Assembly: GCA_037178975.1 (NCBI GenBank) | Contig: JASJZH010000005.1 | Coordinates: 1,116,001 to 1,180,000, forward strand | Direction of reading: 5' to 3' | Source of the DNA: Oscheius tipulae | Lineage: Eukaryota > Nematoda > Chromadorea > Rhabditida > Rhabditidae | Length of the DNA: 64,000 nucleotides | Shown here: one piece after another, positions 21,026 through 32,074 of the stretch | Numbering within the stretch: position 1 is the stretch's first letter | How the letters are laid out: each line of letters begins with the position of its first letter | Position numbers and translations under genes: made by a program | The notes under the pieces: generated by a model | Told to the model about the DNA's origin: nothing | The model's input: the letters and a program-made list of their open reading frames with translations, nothing else | Database searches by the model: none

Positions 21026-21849
21026 AAAGGTAATTGAAAAGTAAATTTAATTGTCCCAATGTAGCCACTGAAAGTCTTTTGTTACCACGAAACCGTCAAT
21101 GTACATTGAAAGCAAAAGGTTTTGTACTAGATGATCAAAGCTTATCAGTAGCAAAAAAATGATTTACAACTATTTTTCGTTAGGAACGCTTCTACGTATC
21201 ACATTTTCGTGCTTACACGCAAAGTTTTTGTTCATTGCGCAGATTTCCCAATGGATTTCATGAGCTTAGTTCCACGTTTTTACGTGTCTAAAAGCTCAAA
21301 ACACGCTATTTTAACAAATTCTATCCATTTGCAACCAGGAGTGACCCCAAAACAAAATTTTAAAACTTTCGAAATTTACAAAAAAAGTCCAAAAACCGCA
21401 TCTGAGCAGACGCGTTCAGGGTTATCCAATTTTTCTGAAAGATTGCGCCGCGGTAGTCGGGTGGTTTCTGAACCTCTAGCGAAAGTATGGGGTTAGGTAT
21501 ATTTGAAAAACCTAGGTCCCTTTAACTATGTCCGCTTGCTGCCTTACCAGTTGAGGTGATTTAAAGTGGTGATCCTGGTCACAATGATAAATAATAGGGA
21601 CCCTGGGATCACGGGTCAGTCGTTGAACCACTTGATATTCGTGCCACTTGAAACTCCTCTGAAATTTTCGTTAAGAGAAGCATTATCTCTGACCAACATC
21701 AACAGATTCTATGCCTTCTTCGATCATGTAGTTGAGTGCTTTCTGATAATAGGCTCTTACTGTTCCATGCCTTGTCATTAGGTAGACAAGAACTATATTC
21801 ACGAAGTACTCTTTTTTCGTGCTCCAATACAATGTGTATAGCCTCTGTA
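21026..21849. other. Interval with no recognised gene
   Basis: Between the retroelement 5' end and the kinase gene. The only longer ORF (21209-21496, plus) has no recognisable motif or splice support. Confidence 0.45.
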
Positions 21850-22990
21850 TCAAGAAGGGATTGCCAGGAATTTTCTAAAACAGAAACTATTCAACGTCAT
21901 AAGACGAGTACAAAGAAACAGAGAGAGATAATTTGAAGTCAACAAAGCCGTCACCTCCATTGCTTGCTGCAAAGCTACAACACAATGCATGAGACAGCGT
22001 TCTGATGGGTTTTCTTGCCAGGACCTCAATTCAAATGAAAGTGGAAAAAGAATTTTCTTACGTTTCAATCACCTCTTGAATTTCCGCATCCCAAATAAAA
22101 TTGTCCAAGCAGGGACGCACTCCTTCCGTAACTTTTTTTTCTGTCCAATGTCCGTCGAAAGGCAACCTTGGAAACTTAACTATTTACAAAATAAATGCTT
22201 ACTCTCGGTAGAGTATCTCCCAAAAAGTTATACCGATTGAATAAACGTCGCACTGACGCAAATCGAGTCTATCTGTGTCGTTCTCCGCGAACAATTCCGG
22301 CGCCATGTACATTGGAGTTGCTGGTCTATAATTGTATTTTTGCTATGTAATCGTTTGCCCAACCTGTCAGTTAAATTGGAGAGTTTCAAGTTTATTGAAT
22401 GCCCAAAGTCTGCAATTTTTACGCATGTCCACGTAGAATCCAATAGCAAACTAAACATATAGGATAACAATGCCGTCCATCTCTCTGTCTCTGTCTTGCC
22501 TACTTCGAAGGTTTCAAATCCAGATGAGCAATATCCTTCATGTGTAAATAGATCACGCCAAAAACTATTTGGAGCATCCAAAAGTAGGCCTGTTCAGGTT
22601 CATAACAGTGTCCAGAGTAAATTGCTAAAAATAATTTATTGTTGGATCTCACCAAACTACCATCGTAGAGAGTGCCGCCACCCAAAAGCTCCATCACGTA
22701 TCCCTCCTCACGATTGAACCTCACATACGTACCGAAGACTTGCACAAAATTCAAATGTTTGCCTCTCTGAAGTAGTAATAAAAGAGAGATAGAATCTTTA
22801 CCAGGCTCAAGAGTTCTTCCACTTCCTTTCTCGAGTTCTCGTCGAACTTGTTAAAGATTTTAACGCAAACTAAAATAGTTCTAAAATATTGATTTGAACT
22901 TTTGCAGAATACAAACTCATCCTAAATCTGTCACTTTGGCCGTACAAACACTGGCTTCTCCACCGTATTTAAAGAAGCCCAAGACGGAAA
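21850..22990 (-). CDS. TKL-like protein kinase
   Basis: The exons together give an almost complete kinase fold. N-lobe: a glycine-loop region VLGFFKYGGEASVCTAKV near 22.93-22.97 kb (loop degenerate), the VCVKIF lysine and an EVEELLSL helix C near 22.82-22.87 kb, and hinge GYVMELLGGGTLYD. C-lobe: HLDLKPS near 22.51 kb, KIADFGHS near 22.41 kb, TPMYMAPELF near 22.30 kb, QCDVYSIGITFWEILYRE near 22.22 kb, GVRPCLDNF and a final NPSERCLMHCVVAL near 21.98 kb. The catalytic K, D and DFG are all present, so it could be active. Several 40-60 bp introns separate these parts; one contains a GACAGAGA tract. 5' exons beyond 22990 are not resolved. It resembles the kinase of the 46-51 kb gene in organisation but is a separate gene. 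Substrate unknown. Confidence 0.7.
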
Positions 22991-23109
22991 TGTTTTGCCC
23001 GGACCGGTAGATGGATACAGGAGCGTCAACACTGTCGTCATCTAATTGGAATGCTGGATTAAGGGACACTGACATTACGGGAGCACGAGAGCACAGCGAG
23101 CGCTTTTCT

Positions 23110-23165
23110 GTTTCATTTTTTTTTGTTTCATCGACTCAACGTCGATGAAACAAAAAAAATGAAAA
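23110..23165. repeat. Near-perfect hairpin
   Basis: TTTCATTTTTTTTTGTTTCA then TCGAC, a 5 nt loop, and GTCGATGAAACAAAAAAAAT in inverted form: a stem of over 20 bp with one length difference in the T/A run. It stands alone between genes. Could be a minimal foldback remnant or a transcribed hairpin. Confidence 0.6.
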
Positions 23166-23384
23166 TGTGTCTATCTCTAACAACTTCTTGTCCCTTACCA
23201 CTCCAAGTTTGAACAGCATCATTATTACGAACCGTCTCAGCGGATGACTTTTTTACTAGTTGCATCCCTGTAACAGGTCGAAATCACGGTACTATACTTT
23301 GGTACTACACGGACGCTATATTTCAAATGTCCATAACTCTAATTAAAAAATTGCAAATAACACCTAGGTTGTTACACGGAAAAT

Positions 23385-23556
23385 TCAGTTATGGGTAAAC
23401 GGCGCGTTTTTTTTCAAGCGGGTCCTGCAGCTAACTTCCTTTTTCGTTTTGCATTTTTATGGTTTACAAATAAAGCTTATTTAGGGAAATTCGTTGCGTG
23501 ACCCGTTTGAAAAAAAAAGCGTTTACCCGTTTACCAAAACTAGACTGTCCCTTTAA
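23385..23556. mobile_element. Short deletion derivative of the palindromic element
   Basis: The arms (GTAAACGGCGCG...CAAGCGGGTCC on the left, complement ending near 23556) match the outer arms of the 33763-35143 element. Its right flank (23557-23690) also matches the flank of that element (35150-35300). The two are the same insertion carried on duplicated DNA, with this one reduced to about 170 bp. Confidence 0.6.
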
Positions 23557-23696
23557 AAAAACTCTTTTACAATTATTTCAAGTTACTGTATCACTAAGTA
23601 TAAGAAAATTGTATTCATAGACACGAAAGTGATTGCTGTACTTTAGGACATTTAGAAAATTGCGTCCGTGTAGTATCAAAGTACCAAAATCATTAC

Positions 23697-23911
23697 AGGA
23701 TTACGTACCTCTTCCTAGCTGCGATCGATCTGTTTCCATGAAGAATATGGAGCGGAGAAGTCTTTCGAGCAGGAGTGCGGAAACAACAAATGATAAGGAG
23801 CTTAATCAATACAGGCCCCTGTTTAGGATGTTATCTGAAATGTTTCAACAGTATGATGTTCGGACACGTTCCCCCACCATTGACCAGCTACTTTTTCCTC
23901 CCGTTCTCTAG
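23697..23911 (+). other. Possible coding tail, unassigned
   Basis: An open frame ends with a segment shaped like the last helix of a kinase (LFRMLSEMFQQY followed by SPTIDQLLF) and TAG at 23909. No upstream kinase lobe is present on this strand. The flank to the left is ankyrin 3' sequence in decay, so this may be chance. Confidence 0.2.
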
Positions 23912-24105
23912 ATCCTCCTTGCGGCTGTGTCCTTGACCCACGACCCCGATCTTATCCTCTCGTTTCATCGAATCAGAGAGAGAGATACCGATTAATTCTT
24001 CCAGCAAAACACATAAATAAACATGAGATGGTACGGGTGAGAAGGTATAGAGTATATTTAGATACAGAAATAAGATGTTTTGAAATAGGGGATTTTGTCA
24101 TTGAA

Positions 24106-24228
24106 TTAGGCGAGGCGCCAGATAATATGGAGCCCCGAGTCAGTGTCCACGATGTTGCTTATCTGGCCGACGTCCAGAGCGAAGCTAGCGTCCTCGAACG
24201 GCTTCTGCATTTGGCGGCGGCCGAACAT
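24106..24228 (-). pseudogene. Orphan last exon of a Pin1-type peptidyl-prolyl isomerase
   Basis: After a TTTTCAG acceptor (complement of 24229-24235) the exon reads [16 protein letters not shown], then [19 protein letters not shown] and a stop at 24106-24108. This is the conserved C-terminal end of parvulin-type isomerases of the Pin1 family, which rotate pSer/Thr-Pro bonds. The upstream Cys/His active-site exons and the WW domain are not found in the 300 bp before the retrotransposon at 24.5 kb. The family's usual GFFSRGQMQ is changed to F-GRRQMQ and the last residue block ends in RLA. Likely a fragment cut off by a transposon insertion or copied alone. Confidence 0.7.
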
Positions 24229-24529
24229 CTGAAAATTGTCTCGTTTTTGTTGCACAAGTAGTATAAAAATACTGGAAGATTCTAGATGTTTCAGGCTTTG
24301 CATAAAAAAACTTTCTAGCGAAAAAAGTAGTCCAGCCTCCCCATTTGACCGATATTTCTGTCAATCTGTGAAGTGCATAGTTTCCCATCTGTCTCTATCA
24401 GTTTATTCCCATCAGCAGTTCGTCCAACGCACTGTACCTGTCTCGCAGCCTGTTACTGTCAATCTGTCAAACGTCTAATTTTTGTATCTGTCACTGTCCG
24501 TTTTTTTCTGTTCATGTCTTGGCTAAAAA

Positions 24530-26272
24530 GTCCTAAAAAAGTTTCAAGCTTTGGTTATAACACCTGGATCTCTCCTTAGACGACGATACGAGGCTTCGAA
24601 AGATGCTACTGTAACCGGCCGTCTTAACTTCACACTTCTGAAAGCACTGGCTAGAAGAAGCTTTCGAAACGATCTGGAGGAATGTAAGGATAGTCTCCTC
24701 CGCAACGCTGTAGTATCCGGAAGATCAGTGAAGAAAGCTGAACGAAAGAGCCAGATCACGCCGAGGAAGATGATATTTCAGGATGCAGACGGCTACTACT
24801 CTCAAAAGCTCACAGAGGATACAGTCAAAGATGATGCTACTGAAGTGATACACTAACACGGAAACGATAAGGCAATCCCACCGGAAGAACTTGATAAGAC
24901 TATCCGACTGATGAAAAGAAACGGGAGTCCAGTAACACCAATGCTGATGTACCACGCCAGAAGTCAAGCCGTCCCTCTTCTTACAAGTATGATGAACTTT
25001 CTGTTCAGAGGAGACAACATACCGCCCGAATTAACAGAAGGAATGGTCAAACTGTTATACAAGTCAGGAGATCCGAATAACCCTTCGAACTTCCGGCCGA
25101 TCACTCTCCTCCAATGCTCATGGAAAGTTATGACAAGGACGATGCTCTACCGGATGTCACACTGTCTAATGGAAACAGAGGATGAATGGCAAACGGGATT
25201 CAAGAAGGGCTACTCAGTAGCAGACAATACATACTGCAAACAAATTATTGAAAAACGCTCTGAGTATCAAGTTCGTCTCAACTTGTGCTTCATCGACAGT
25301 TGCAAAACCTTCGACACGGTAGACTGGATCAAGACATGGAACTCGCTTATCGACAGAGGTCTCCCAAGATAGCTGGTCCTACTTCTCCAACGACTCTATG
25401 AGGCCTCGTCTACCAACATTCTAGTCAATGGATCAAAGATACAAGTTCCTATTAGACGTGGAGTCAGACGGAGACGGGATGAGCCCTCAACTCTTCAACT
25501 CCGTCCTGGCTTACGCTGTCAACAACATCGACCAAGATGGGCTGAAAATCAACGGCAAGCAACTACCTCTTCTTGCCTACGCAGACGACCTCGTGATCTT
25601 TGCCAAAAGCCGTCCCGAATTGGAGAGTATGTTGGTCAAACTGACAGATGGTCTTGGTAAAGTGGGCCTAAAAATCAACTTTGAGAAGGCAATCGCATCC
25701 ACCAAAGGACGAGCACCGATTTCTGTCTTCGGAGAGGATGTTAAGTTTGTGGATACCTTCATCTTTCTAGGATCGAAGATTTCCATACCAATTGCCGATA
25801 ATGCAGAGATGAAACGATGGATTGGACTGGGTTACTGGAAGTTCAACGAAAATAGAAAGCTGCAATGCGACCGCACTATCCCTCTGAGCAAGAGAAGACA
25901 CCTCTTCAAAGCTGTTATGACCCCAATTGTCCTCTTTGGAGCTGAATTCTGGGTGCTTTGAGATTCCGATAGGAAGTCTTTGATGGGCGCGCAACACAAG
26001 TTAGAGAGAAGAACGTTAGGCATCTCGATGCTAGACCGATGGACAAATCAACGACTGAGACGTACATCCAAATTGAACGACTGGAAGACGATGGCGGTTA
26101 ATAAAAAACTCAGTTGCGCCGAAAGGATTACAAATATGGAACCGAGCAGATGGGCGAAGAAGATCACAGAGTGGTATCCGAGGGACGGAAAAAGAAGACC
26201 CGGAGGACAAAAGTGCAGATGGTCTGATGACATTACAGCGTTAGCGGGTTCTACATGGTGAAGGAACTCGAA
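24530..26272 (+). mobile_element. RTE-type retrotransposon, 5'-truncated and frameshifted
   Basis: Starts in the linker before the RT and continues with LYKSGDPNNPSNFRPITLL, WQTGFKKGYSVADN, FIDSCKTFDTVDW, then after an in-frame stop at about 25370 and a frame change LAYADDLVIFAKS (the YADD catalytic motif), FVDTFIFLGSKIS, and after another stop the RTE end LERRTLGISMLDRWTNQRL with WYPRDGKRRPGG. The endonuclease is absent. The 3' end coincides to the base with the start of the segmental duplication at 26273, so this copy inserted at, or broke, that segment. Confidence 0.8.
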
Positions 26273-27540
26273 CACAAAGTAGTGCACACTAATTGCAGTA
26301 TTGGCTCCAAACAGACATACAGACAGACAGATAGAGATGCGAGGACAATTTAAAATAAATACTATGGTAATGTCCGGCTTCTTCACTTCTTCGTGTAAAA
26401 TAAGAGTCTGTTTTAACGTGGCTGATCAGTCGAAAACTCTGGAATTTCAGATAGATAACCAGCTAGAGAGACAGAAGGACATTAAGACAGCTGACAGAGA
26501 GTCAAAGTGACAAGAAGAGAAAGTCAGAGACAGTGAGATATACAGGGAGAGAAAGTTCCCTTTTATCAACTTCTTCTCTAGCCTTGTAGGCTTTCGAACT
26601 TTTAACTACTTTCAACCACTCACTCTTTTCCTAACTGAAGAAACAGCGCTGAAATAAAGCGCATGAAAAATAGATAACCAGTAGCGCCGTCGACAGACGG
26701 CGGCCGGCTGGTGCTTCAATTAAAATCGAAATAGATTCTTAGCCGCATTCCTACCAAAGAAGACCTAAAGTTCTGAAAACACAAAAGGAAAGAGCGGAGA
26801 ATCTTTGTTGTGCGTAGAGTTGGAGGGCGGCTGATAAGAGACGGGAAAGGAGAGGGCTCGCGAGGTAGAAGAGACATTAGACTTATTGTTCAGCTAGGGC
26901 TGGGCGGAGTTGATAGTTTCTTAGTGCCGAGAAATTGAAGATAAAGCATTTAAGAAAGAGAGGCAAACTTTTATTAGTCTTGTTTGATCACTGGCTCTGG
27001 CCATCTCTGTCATCGGCCTGGCCATGGCAAAGGCTATCTGCCTCAGACTGTTCACTCCTAGGGTCTCTTCTGTCTTATGAGGTGGCAATTTAACTATCTG
27101 TTCAAAGAGTCTGAAACTGCATTTGACGATTTTTTCTGCCACTTTATCTGAAAGTCTCATTGACACTATGCTGCCACCTCGTATTAAAATCCTCCCCTGA
27201 TCTGCATTGAGGGTGATGCCATCTTTCCAGGCGCAGACGAAGCGGAACGTCTCGCTGTGAAAGTAGTTCAGGGTCTTCTCGGTAAGAGGAATCTCGTTTC
27301 CGATGTTGCGAAGATGAACCTTTAGAAGAAACTTGGTCTCACCGGCATCGTAAAAAATCTCTTGAGCATGAGTGAAACAGGATATGACATTCTGTCTGGC
27401 AGAGATGTGGAAGAGTTCATTCAGACAGAGGCGGAGAGGCACTCTTACTCTTTGTTCATTCGGCTTGTGCAGGATAAGAATAGCGGGGAGTTAACTTCAA
27501 GACCCCTGTTTATTGACAGTTGACTTACTGATAGATGTAA
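26273..27540. repeat. Segmental duplication, copy 1
   Basis: Matches 58702-60830 over most of its length, starting at CACAAAGTAGTGCACAC. Contains a gene on the minus strand at 26921-27490 and flanking GACAG-rich sequence. A third, partial piece of the same flank is at 36180-36310. Confidence 0.75.
26921..27490 (-). CDS. Conserved protein of unknown family (intact copy)
   Basis: Open frame of about 180 codons to a stop at 26921, unbroken here but degraded in the second copy at 60.3-60.75 kb. The frame is open upstream of 27442 to about 27490 without an ATG, so the first codons are in another exon. Sequence is mixed alpha/beta with one hydrophobic block (EKIVKCSFRLFEQIVKL) and a Lys/Arg-rich C-terminal half; no transmembrane segment, no Cys pattern. 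Retention of an open frame beside a decayed duplicate suggests it is coding. I do not recognise the family. Confidence 0.45.
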   Translation of the reverse strand, partial: LPAILILHKPNEQRVRVPLRLCLNELFHISARQNVISCFTHAQEIFYDAGETKFLLKVHLRNIGNEIPLTEKTLNYFHSETFRFVCAWKDGITLNADQGRILIRGGSIVSMRLSDKVAEKIVKCSFRLFEQIVKLPPHKTEETLGVNSLRQIAFAMARPMTEMARASDQTRLIKVCLSFLNALSSISRH

Positions 27541-27734
27541 GCCAGAATCTTTTGGGAATTTTCATGGTCTTATTCAATGCCGACAGTGTCACTGATCCCA
27601 GGGGTGTCGATATAATTTCTTTCCCGGAGGAATGTTGTTCCCAAATTGCTCTGCTGAATTTGAAGAAGAATATCTACTTCGATCAATTTGAAGTAGACCA
27701 CTTTCCACCTCCCAACATCTACTATTCGTCTATC

Positions 27735-29563
27735 ATGCTGAGCCTCCGAATAGGGACCTTGAATTGCCGAACACTACAGACAGATGCTCGTTTGGTCGAA
27801 CTCGAATGCGGACTTAATACCATCCCCTTCGACATCATTGGTCTCTCAGAAGTGAAGAGAAGGACGGCACTCAGTAACTCTACAACAATCTGGACATTGC
27901 CTATTTCACTCAGGACAAGTCGGTTTCTTGGTCAACAAACGATGGACAAGCTATTCCACCTTCCACGCCATCACGAGTCGCGTAGTAATACTCGATGTCC
28001 AAGCTCCTGCTGGAACAGTAAGAATGGTCCAAGCTTATGGCCCTTTTCTTTCTCATGAACACGAAGTTTTCAAAGCGACTAACTGGGAAATGAACCTGGA
28101 TCTCGCCCAACATGGAGACAAGAAACGCCTTAGACTACATCCTAAGTCAGAAGCCAAACATCTTCACAGACGTTGACATAACTGGCCGTCTTCAATTCAA
28201 CACTGACCACCATCTTGTGCTCGGATAACTGGCATTACCAACAAGAAAACATGTCCCGAAAAAGATCCAGAGGACAAAACATCGATTTGATAGAGCCCCA
28301 TTCCAATACGCCACCGAAGACCAACTTCAAGAGCTAAACATGAGCACATATGATACGATGAGAGAAATGCTTCTTAATTCCGCTGAAATCGCCTCCGTAC
28401 CTGTCTCAAAACCCAATCCTATCTCGCAAAGGACACACGATCTATTCCGTAAGAGACACGAACTACAACACCGACCTGGGACCAGAAGTAATCGCGTGGA
28501 ATTCAGTCTACTCAATAAGGTACTTCGCGAATCATTGAAGCAAGACATTCGCGTGAAACATCACAACCAAGTTCTCACCGGATGATGTACGTGCTGTGGT
28601 TAAAGACTTTTACGATGGATTATACCGGTCTCAAGTGCCTGTTCTATAGCCTGTCCTACATAATGATGATGCAGTCCCGGAAATCCTAAGATGTGGAGTG
28701 CAAAAGCCAATATCAAAACTGAAGAGAGGCAAAACACCTGGAAAGGACCACATCACGACGGACATGCTCATTTGGTGCAAAGAACATGTGTCTCAACCGC
28801 TGGCAGCCATTTTGAATCGGATTCTCGAACACGAAACTCTACCATCCAAGCTCGCAGATTTGATGGTATCACTGCTGTTCAAAAAGGGGGACCCAATGGA
28901 CATCAAAAACTACAGGCCCATTGCACTCTTGTCCGAGATTTTCAAAATCTTCAGTTCAATTCTACTATCAAGAATACAAAAAACTTTGGATAAAAATCAG
29001 CCTCTGAAGCAAGCAGGATTCAGGAAGTCTTTCTCAACGGCTGACCACTTGCAAGTTATGAACGAGCTAATAGAAAAAGCAGTCGCATACAACTTCCCGC
29101 CTTTTATAGATTTCATCGACTACTCCAAAGCATTTGATTCCATTGAGCACGGACCGCCAAGATCATCCGCGTACTTCAGCTCATCTATAAAACAGCCAAG
29201 GTCAACATACGAGTCTGTGGGAAGCGGGTGGATATCGACATGCAAAGAGGAGTTCTGCAAGGAGATACAATCTAGCCATCTCTCTTCAGCGCGGTAGTTG
29301 AAGAGGTATTCCGGAGTATGGACTGGCACACGTTCGGGGTGAACATCAACGGGAAGCTGCTGACCAACATTCGATATGCTGATGACACGGTCCTCTTTGC
29401 TCACTCTGCCGGGGAACTGGAAGCAATGCTGAAGGATTTAGCCCATCACAGTGCTTCGGTAGGACTTTCGCTGAATTGCCAAAAGACGAAGCTGATGACT
29501 AACTGCAACCAAAACCCAATTGCTGTCAACGGCCAGATCATTCCGTACTGCAAGGAGTATATA
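27735..29563 (+). mobile_element. RTE-type retrotransposon, 5' part (split by Ginger-like element)
   Basis: Begins near MLSLRIGTLNCRTLQ, the standard start of the endonuclease, with DIIGLSEVKRR. The endonuclease is shredded by frameshifts; RT follows with KLKRGKTPGKDHITTDML, FKKGDPMDIKNYRPIALL, QAGFRKSFSTADH, FIDYSKAFDSIEH, NIRYADDTVLFAHS and LNCQKTKLM. At 29560-29563 the coding sequence is cut by a DNA transposon in the codons for KEYIYLGS; it resumes at 32075. Several frameshifts predate or accompany the split, so the copy was already dying. Confidence 0.8.
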
Positions 29564-32070
29564 TGTTGCAGTTCATATTGAACGGCCGTTTATATTGAAC
29601 GGAACCATATTGAACGTTCAATATAAACTAGTTCATATTGAACGGAACTAGTTTGTATTGAACGTTCAATTTGAACTAGTTCATATTGAACGGTTTCACT
29701 CGATTTTTTTTATTATTAGCCATTTTCTATCTAGAAAATGGCTAATATGATGTCAAGACATGAAATAACCCCTTTGAACGTAGAAAAATTTTAAAAATCG
29801 AAGCAGCCAAGCGAGCGCGTGCGTTTTGTTAGAGTTTTTTTTCTCACATTTCCCCGTTTTCCCCCTGCAACTGTGGTTGTGAGTAGTGTTTATTGAGCAA
29901 ATGACAATCACACAAGGAAAAGAGAAAGAAAGCTACTTGTTTTTACAAGCTGAATTGAATTTATGACAACGGCTGTTGCATTGAACATTATGGGCCTTAC
30001 AGGAGCAACGATTAGTGTCACATTTGCCATTGCAATTACAATGCTGGTGTCCTTGGCCTCCTGAAATGGAGTCTCGGGCAACTGCAGATCGGAACGACTG
30101 CAGTTCGATATCGGGCACGTCTGCAGCAGTAAGGAACGATTCTTGAAATGGATCTAGTTGATTCCTGGCGTACCATTGTGTGAGACGTCCCTTGGACGTA
30201 CCTAGCCTGAAATAATAGCTAAATCCGCCATCATTTCAAGAGTTACCGATAGAATCCATCCTTCTGCTCGAGAACAACTGCCATTAGATTTCGAGCTCCT
30301 ATTTTGGGTCGATCTACGTCGAGGATCGCAACCAATACGCTAACTCCAACATCTACGGTACCAAATCTTAAGCAAATCTTTTTTATACGCGATGAAATTG
30401 AAACTGACTGCGTATTTGATGCTCGAAGCATTTTTTCGGCTTGTCGTTCGAGCGATTGGCTGGCTTCTTCCCTCTCCTTTTCAATTGCTCTCTGCTGCTC
30501 GATCCAAAATTTCTCGGCTTCTTCCTCTTCTTCAACGTACTCGTCTTCAACGTATTCTTCTTTCTCGTCAGCTGCTTTTGGATTCGATTTGAAGAAAGTC
30601 TTCTAGCTTATCGTCGATTGGAACCTCCTGATTATGGGCTATGCTCAGAGTGTCGTTTGTGAGTCTATAATCATATCCTGACGGTTTGAAATGTAGGAGA
30701 AAAAAGAAAAAAGAGTTTGTGGTCGCAGCATCTCAGCAAACATTATGTCCTCCACATCACGGTTGCATCGTTCGACGGAGCCTTGGGATTGGCTGTGGCG
30801 GGGTTTTCCGTGTATGATCCTGCATCCTGGCCACAAGGCGATGAGTGATTCCAGGGTGCTATTTGCAAATTCCCGCCCATTATCCGTTTGCAGTATTTCA
30901 GGGGGTCCTAATTATAATATTTTTAGTAAAATAGAAAAAATCCTCACCGAAAAGAGCGAAGATTGTGCTGACCTGTGCAGCTACTTCAGAAGCCGTTTTT
31001 GTCTTTAGCGCTCTCAGTATGACGTATTTGGTAAGATGGTCTTGGTAAACGGCGATAGTTTCCATTCTCCGTCTGGCTTCGACTGCATGTCTATGAGGTC
31101 GAGTTAAATACGATGAATTTGTTATTTGTAATGAAAAGTACTCGCCTGGCAACGCTGATTTCTTCGGCTGCTCAGCAAAGGCTTGACAACGATTCCTTTC
31201 CTCGATTTTCCTTTTTTTAGGGGGCAAATAGAGCAGCAGGAGATGAATTCGGTTACCAGCTTCCTGAATTATTCCAGTTTTTGAGTGATAGAAAAGCTAA
31301 CTGTGTTATTCCATAGAACCCTTTCACTTTCGGCCACATCAGATCGCGCCCACAGCATCCACCAGTCAAATGGGCGACATAGAGAAGTTCGAAAGCTCGT
31401 GTCGGCGTCAACACGATCTGTCCATTGTGTAGAAGTTCCGTTTTTCCATTTATGATGCTAGTCTCGAACCTAGAAAAAGCTGCAGATTACAAAAATGACT
31501 AACCTTGTAGTAGCGTAGTTTCTCCTGACCTGATCGTTAAGGAATTTCTCCCCTTCTAGACGCTGCTGAACGGCTCCAAGGATCTTCTCGTAATTTTCAA
31601 CGGGTTTGATTTGAGTATCTTTCCTCTGGCTTATATAGTCTTCCAGTTTAGCGATAAATCGTCTCTTATGCTCGAGTTTCAGCTGCTCTTGAGGCGTAAT
31701 TTGTGAGCCCATCTGAAACACGGCTATTTATACTGTCAAATTTTTATGGAGAGAAAATAACAAAGAAAGGATAAAAATTGTGTACACAGGGAAAAACGGG
31801 GAAATGTGAGAAAAAAAACTCTAACAAAACGCACGCGCTCGCTTGGCTGCTTCGATTTCTAAAATTTTTCTACGTTCAAAGGGGTTATTTCATGTCTTGA
31901 CAACATATTAGCCATTTTCTAGATAATAATAATAGCCATTTTCTAGATAGAAAATGGCTAATAATAAAAAAAATCGAGTGAAACCGTTCAATATGAACTA
32001 GTTCAAATTGAACGTTCAATACAAACTAGTTCCGTTCAATATAAACGGTCGTTCAATATGAACTGCAACA
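29564..32070 (-). mobile_element. Ginger-like DNA transposon, 2,507 bp, with TATA target duplication
   Basis: Ends TGTTGCAGTTCATATTGAAC and its complement CTGCAACA, flanked by TATA at 29560-29563 and 32071-32074. Deleting the element and one TATA restores the retrotransposon frame EYIYLG exactly. TIRs extend about 280-300 bp (29564-29860 and about 31793-32070). They contain multiple copies of a TTCATATTGAACG-type motif in both orientations and an AT-rich palindrome around AGCCATTTTCTA. The internal gene is an integrase-derived transposase on the minus strand. A 4 bp target duplication with an integrase-like transposase is characteristic of the Ginger group. Confidence 0.85.
29933..31721 (-). 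CDS. Integrase-like DDE transposase with C-terminal Cys cluster
   Basis: Multi-exon gene starting at ATG 31721 (MFQMGSQITPQEQ). Exons lead through a zinc-binding-like region, KPKKKRKIE-type basic sequence and the rve/integrase core: first Asp in DMQSKPDGEW after an acceptor near 31.09 kb, QDHLTKYVILRALKTK, second Asp in TDNGREF, and Glu in GSVERCNRD, 36 residues later, as in retroviral-type integrases. After the core there is a Glu-rich coiled segment, a beta-type domain (VAILDVDRPKIGARN), and a Cys-rich end (CNCNGKCDTNRCSCKAHNVQ) with stop at 29933. This order matches the KRBA2/Ginger-type proteins. The stretch between about 30.72 and 30.60 kb lacks about 60 expected residues and has no clean frame, so the copy may be inactive. 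Confidence 0.75.
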
Positions 32071-32074
32071 TATA

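Noticed and set aside
30304-30662. Ser-rich plus-strand ORFs
   Set aside because: Antisense of the Glu-rich segment of the Ginger-like transposase.
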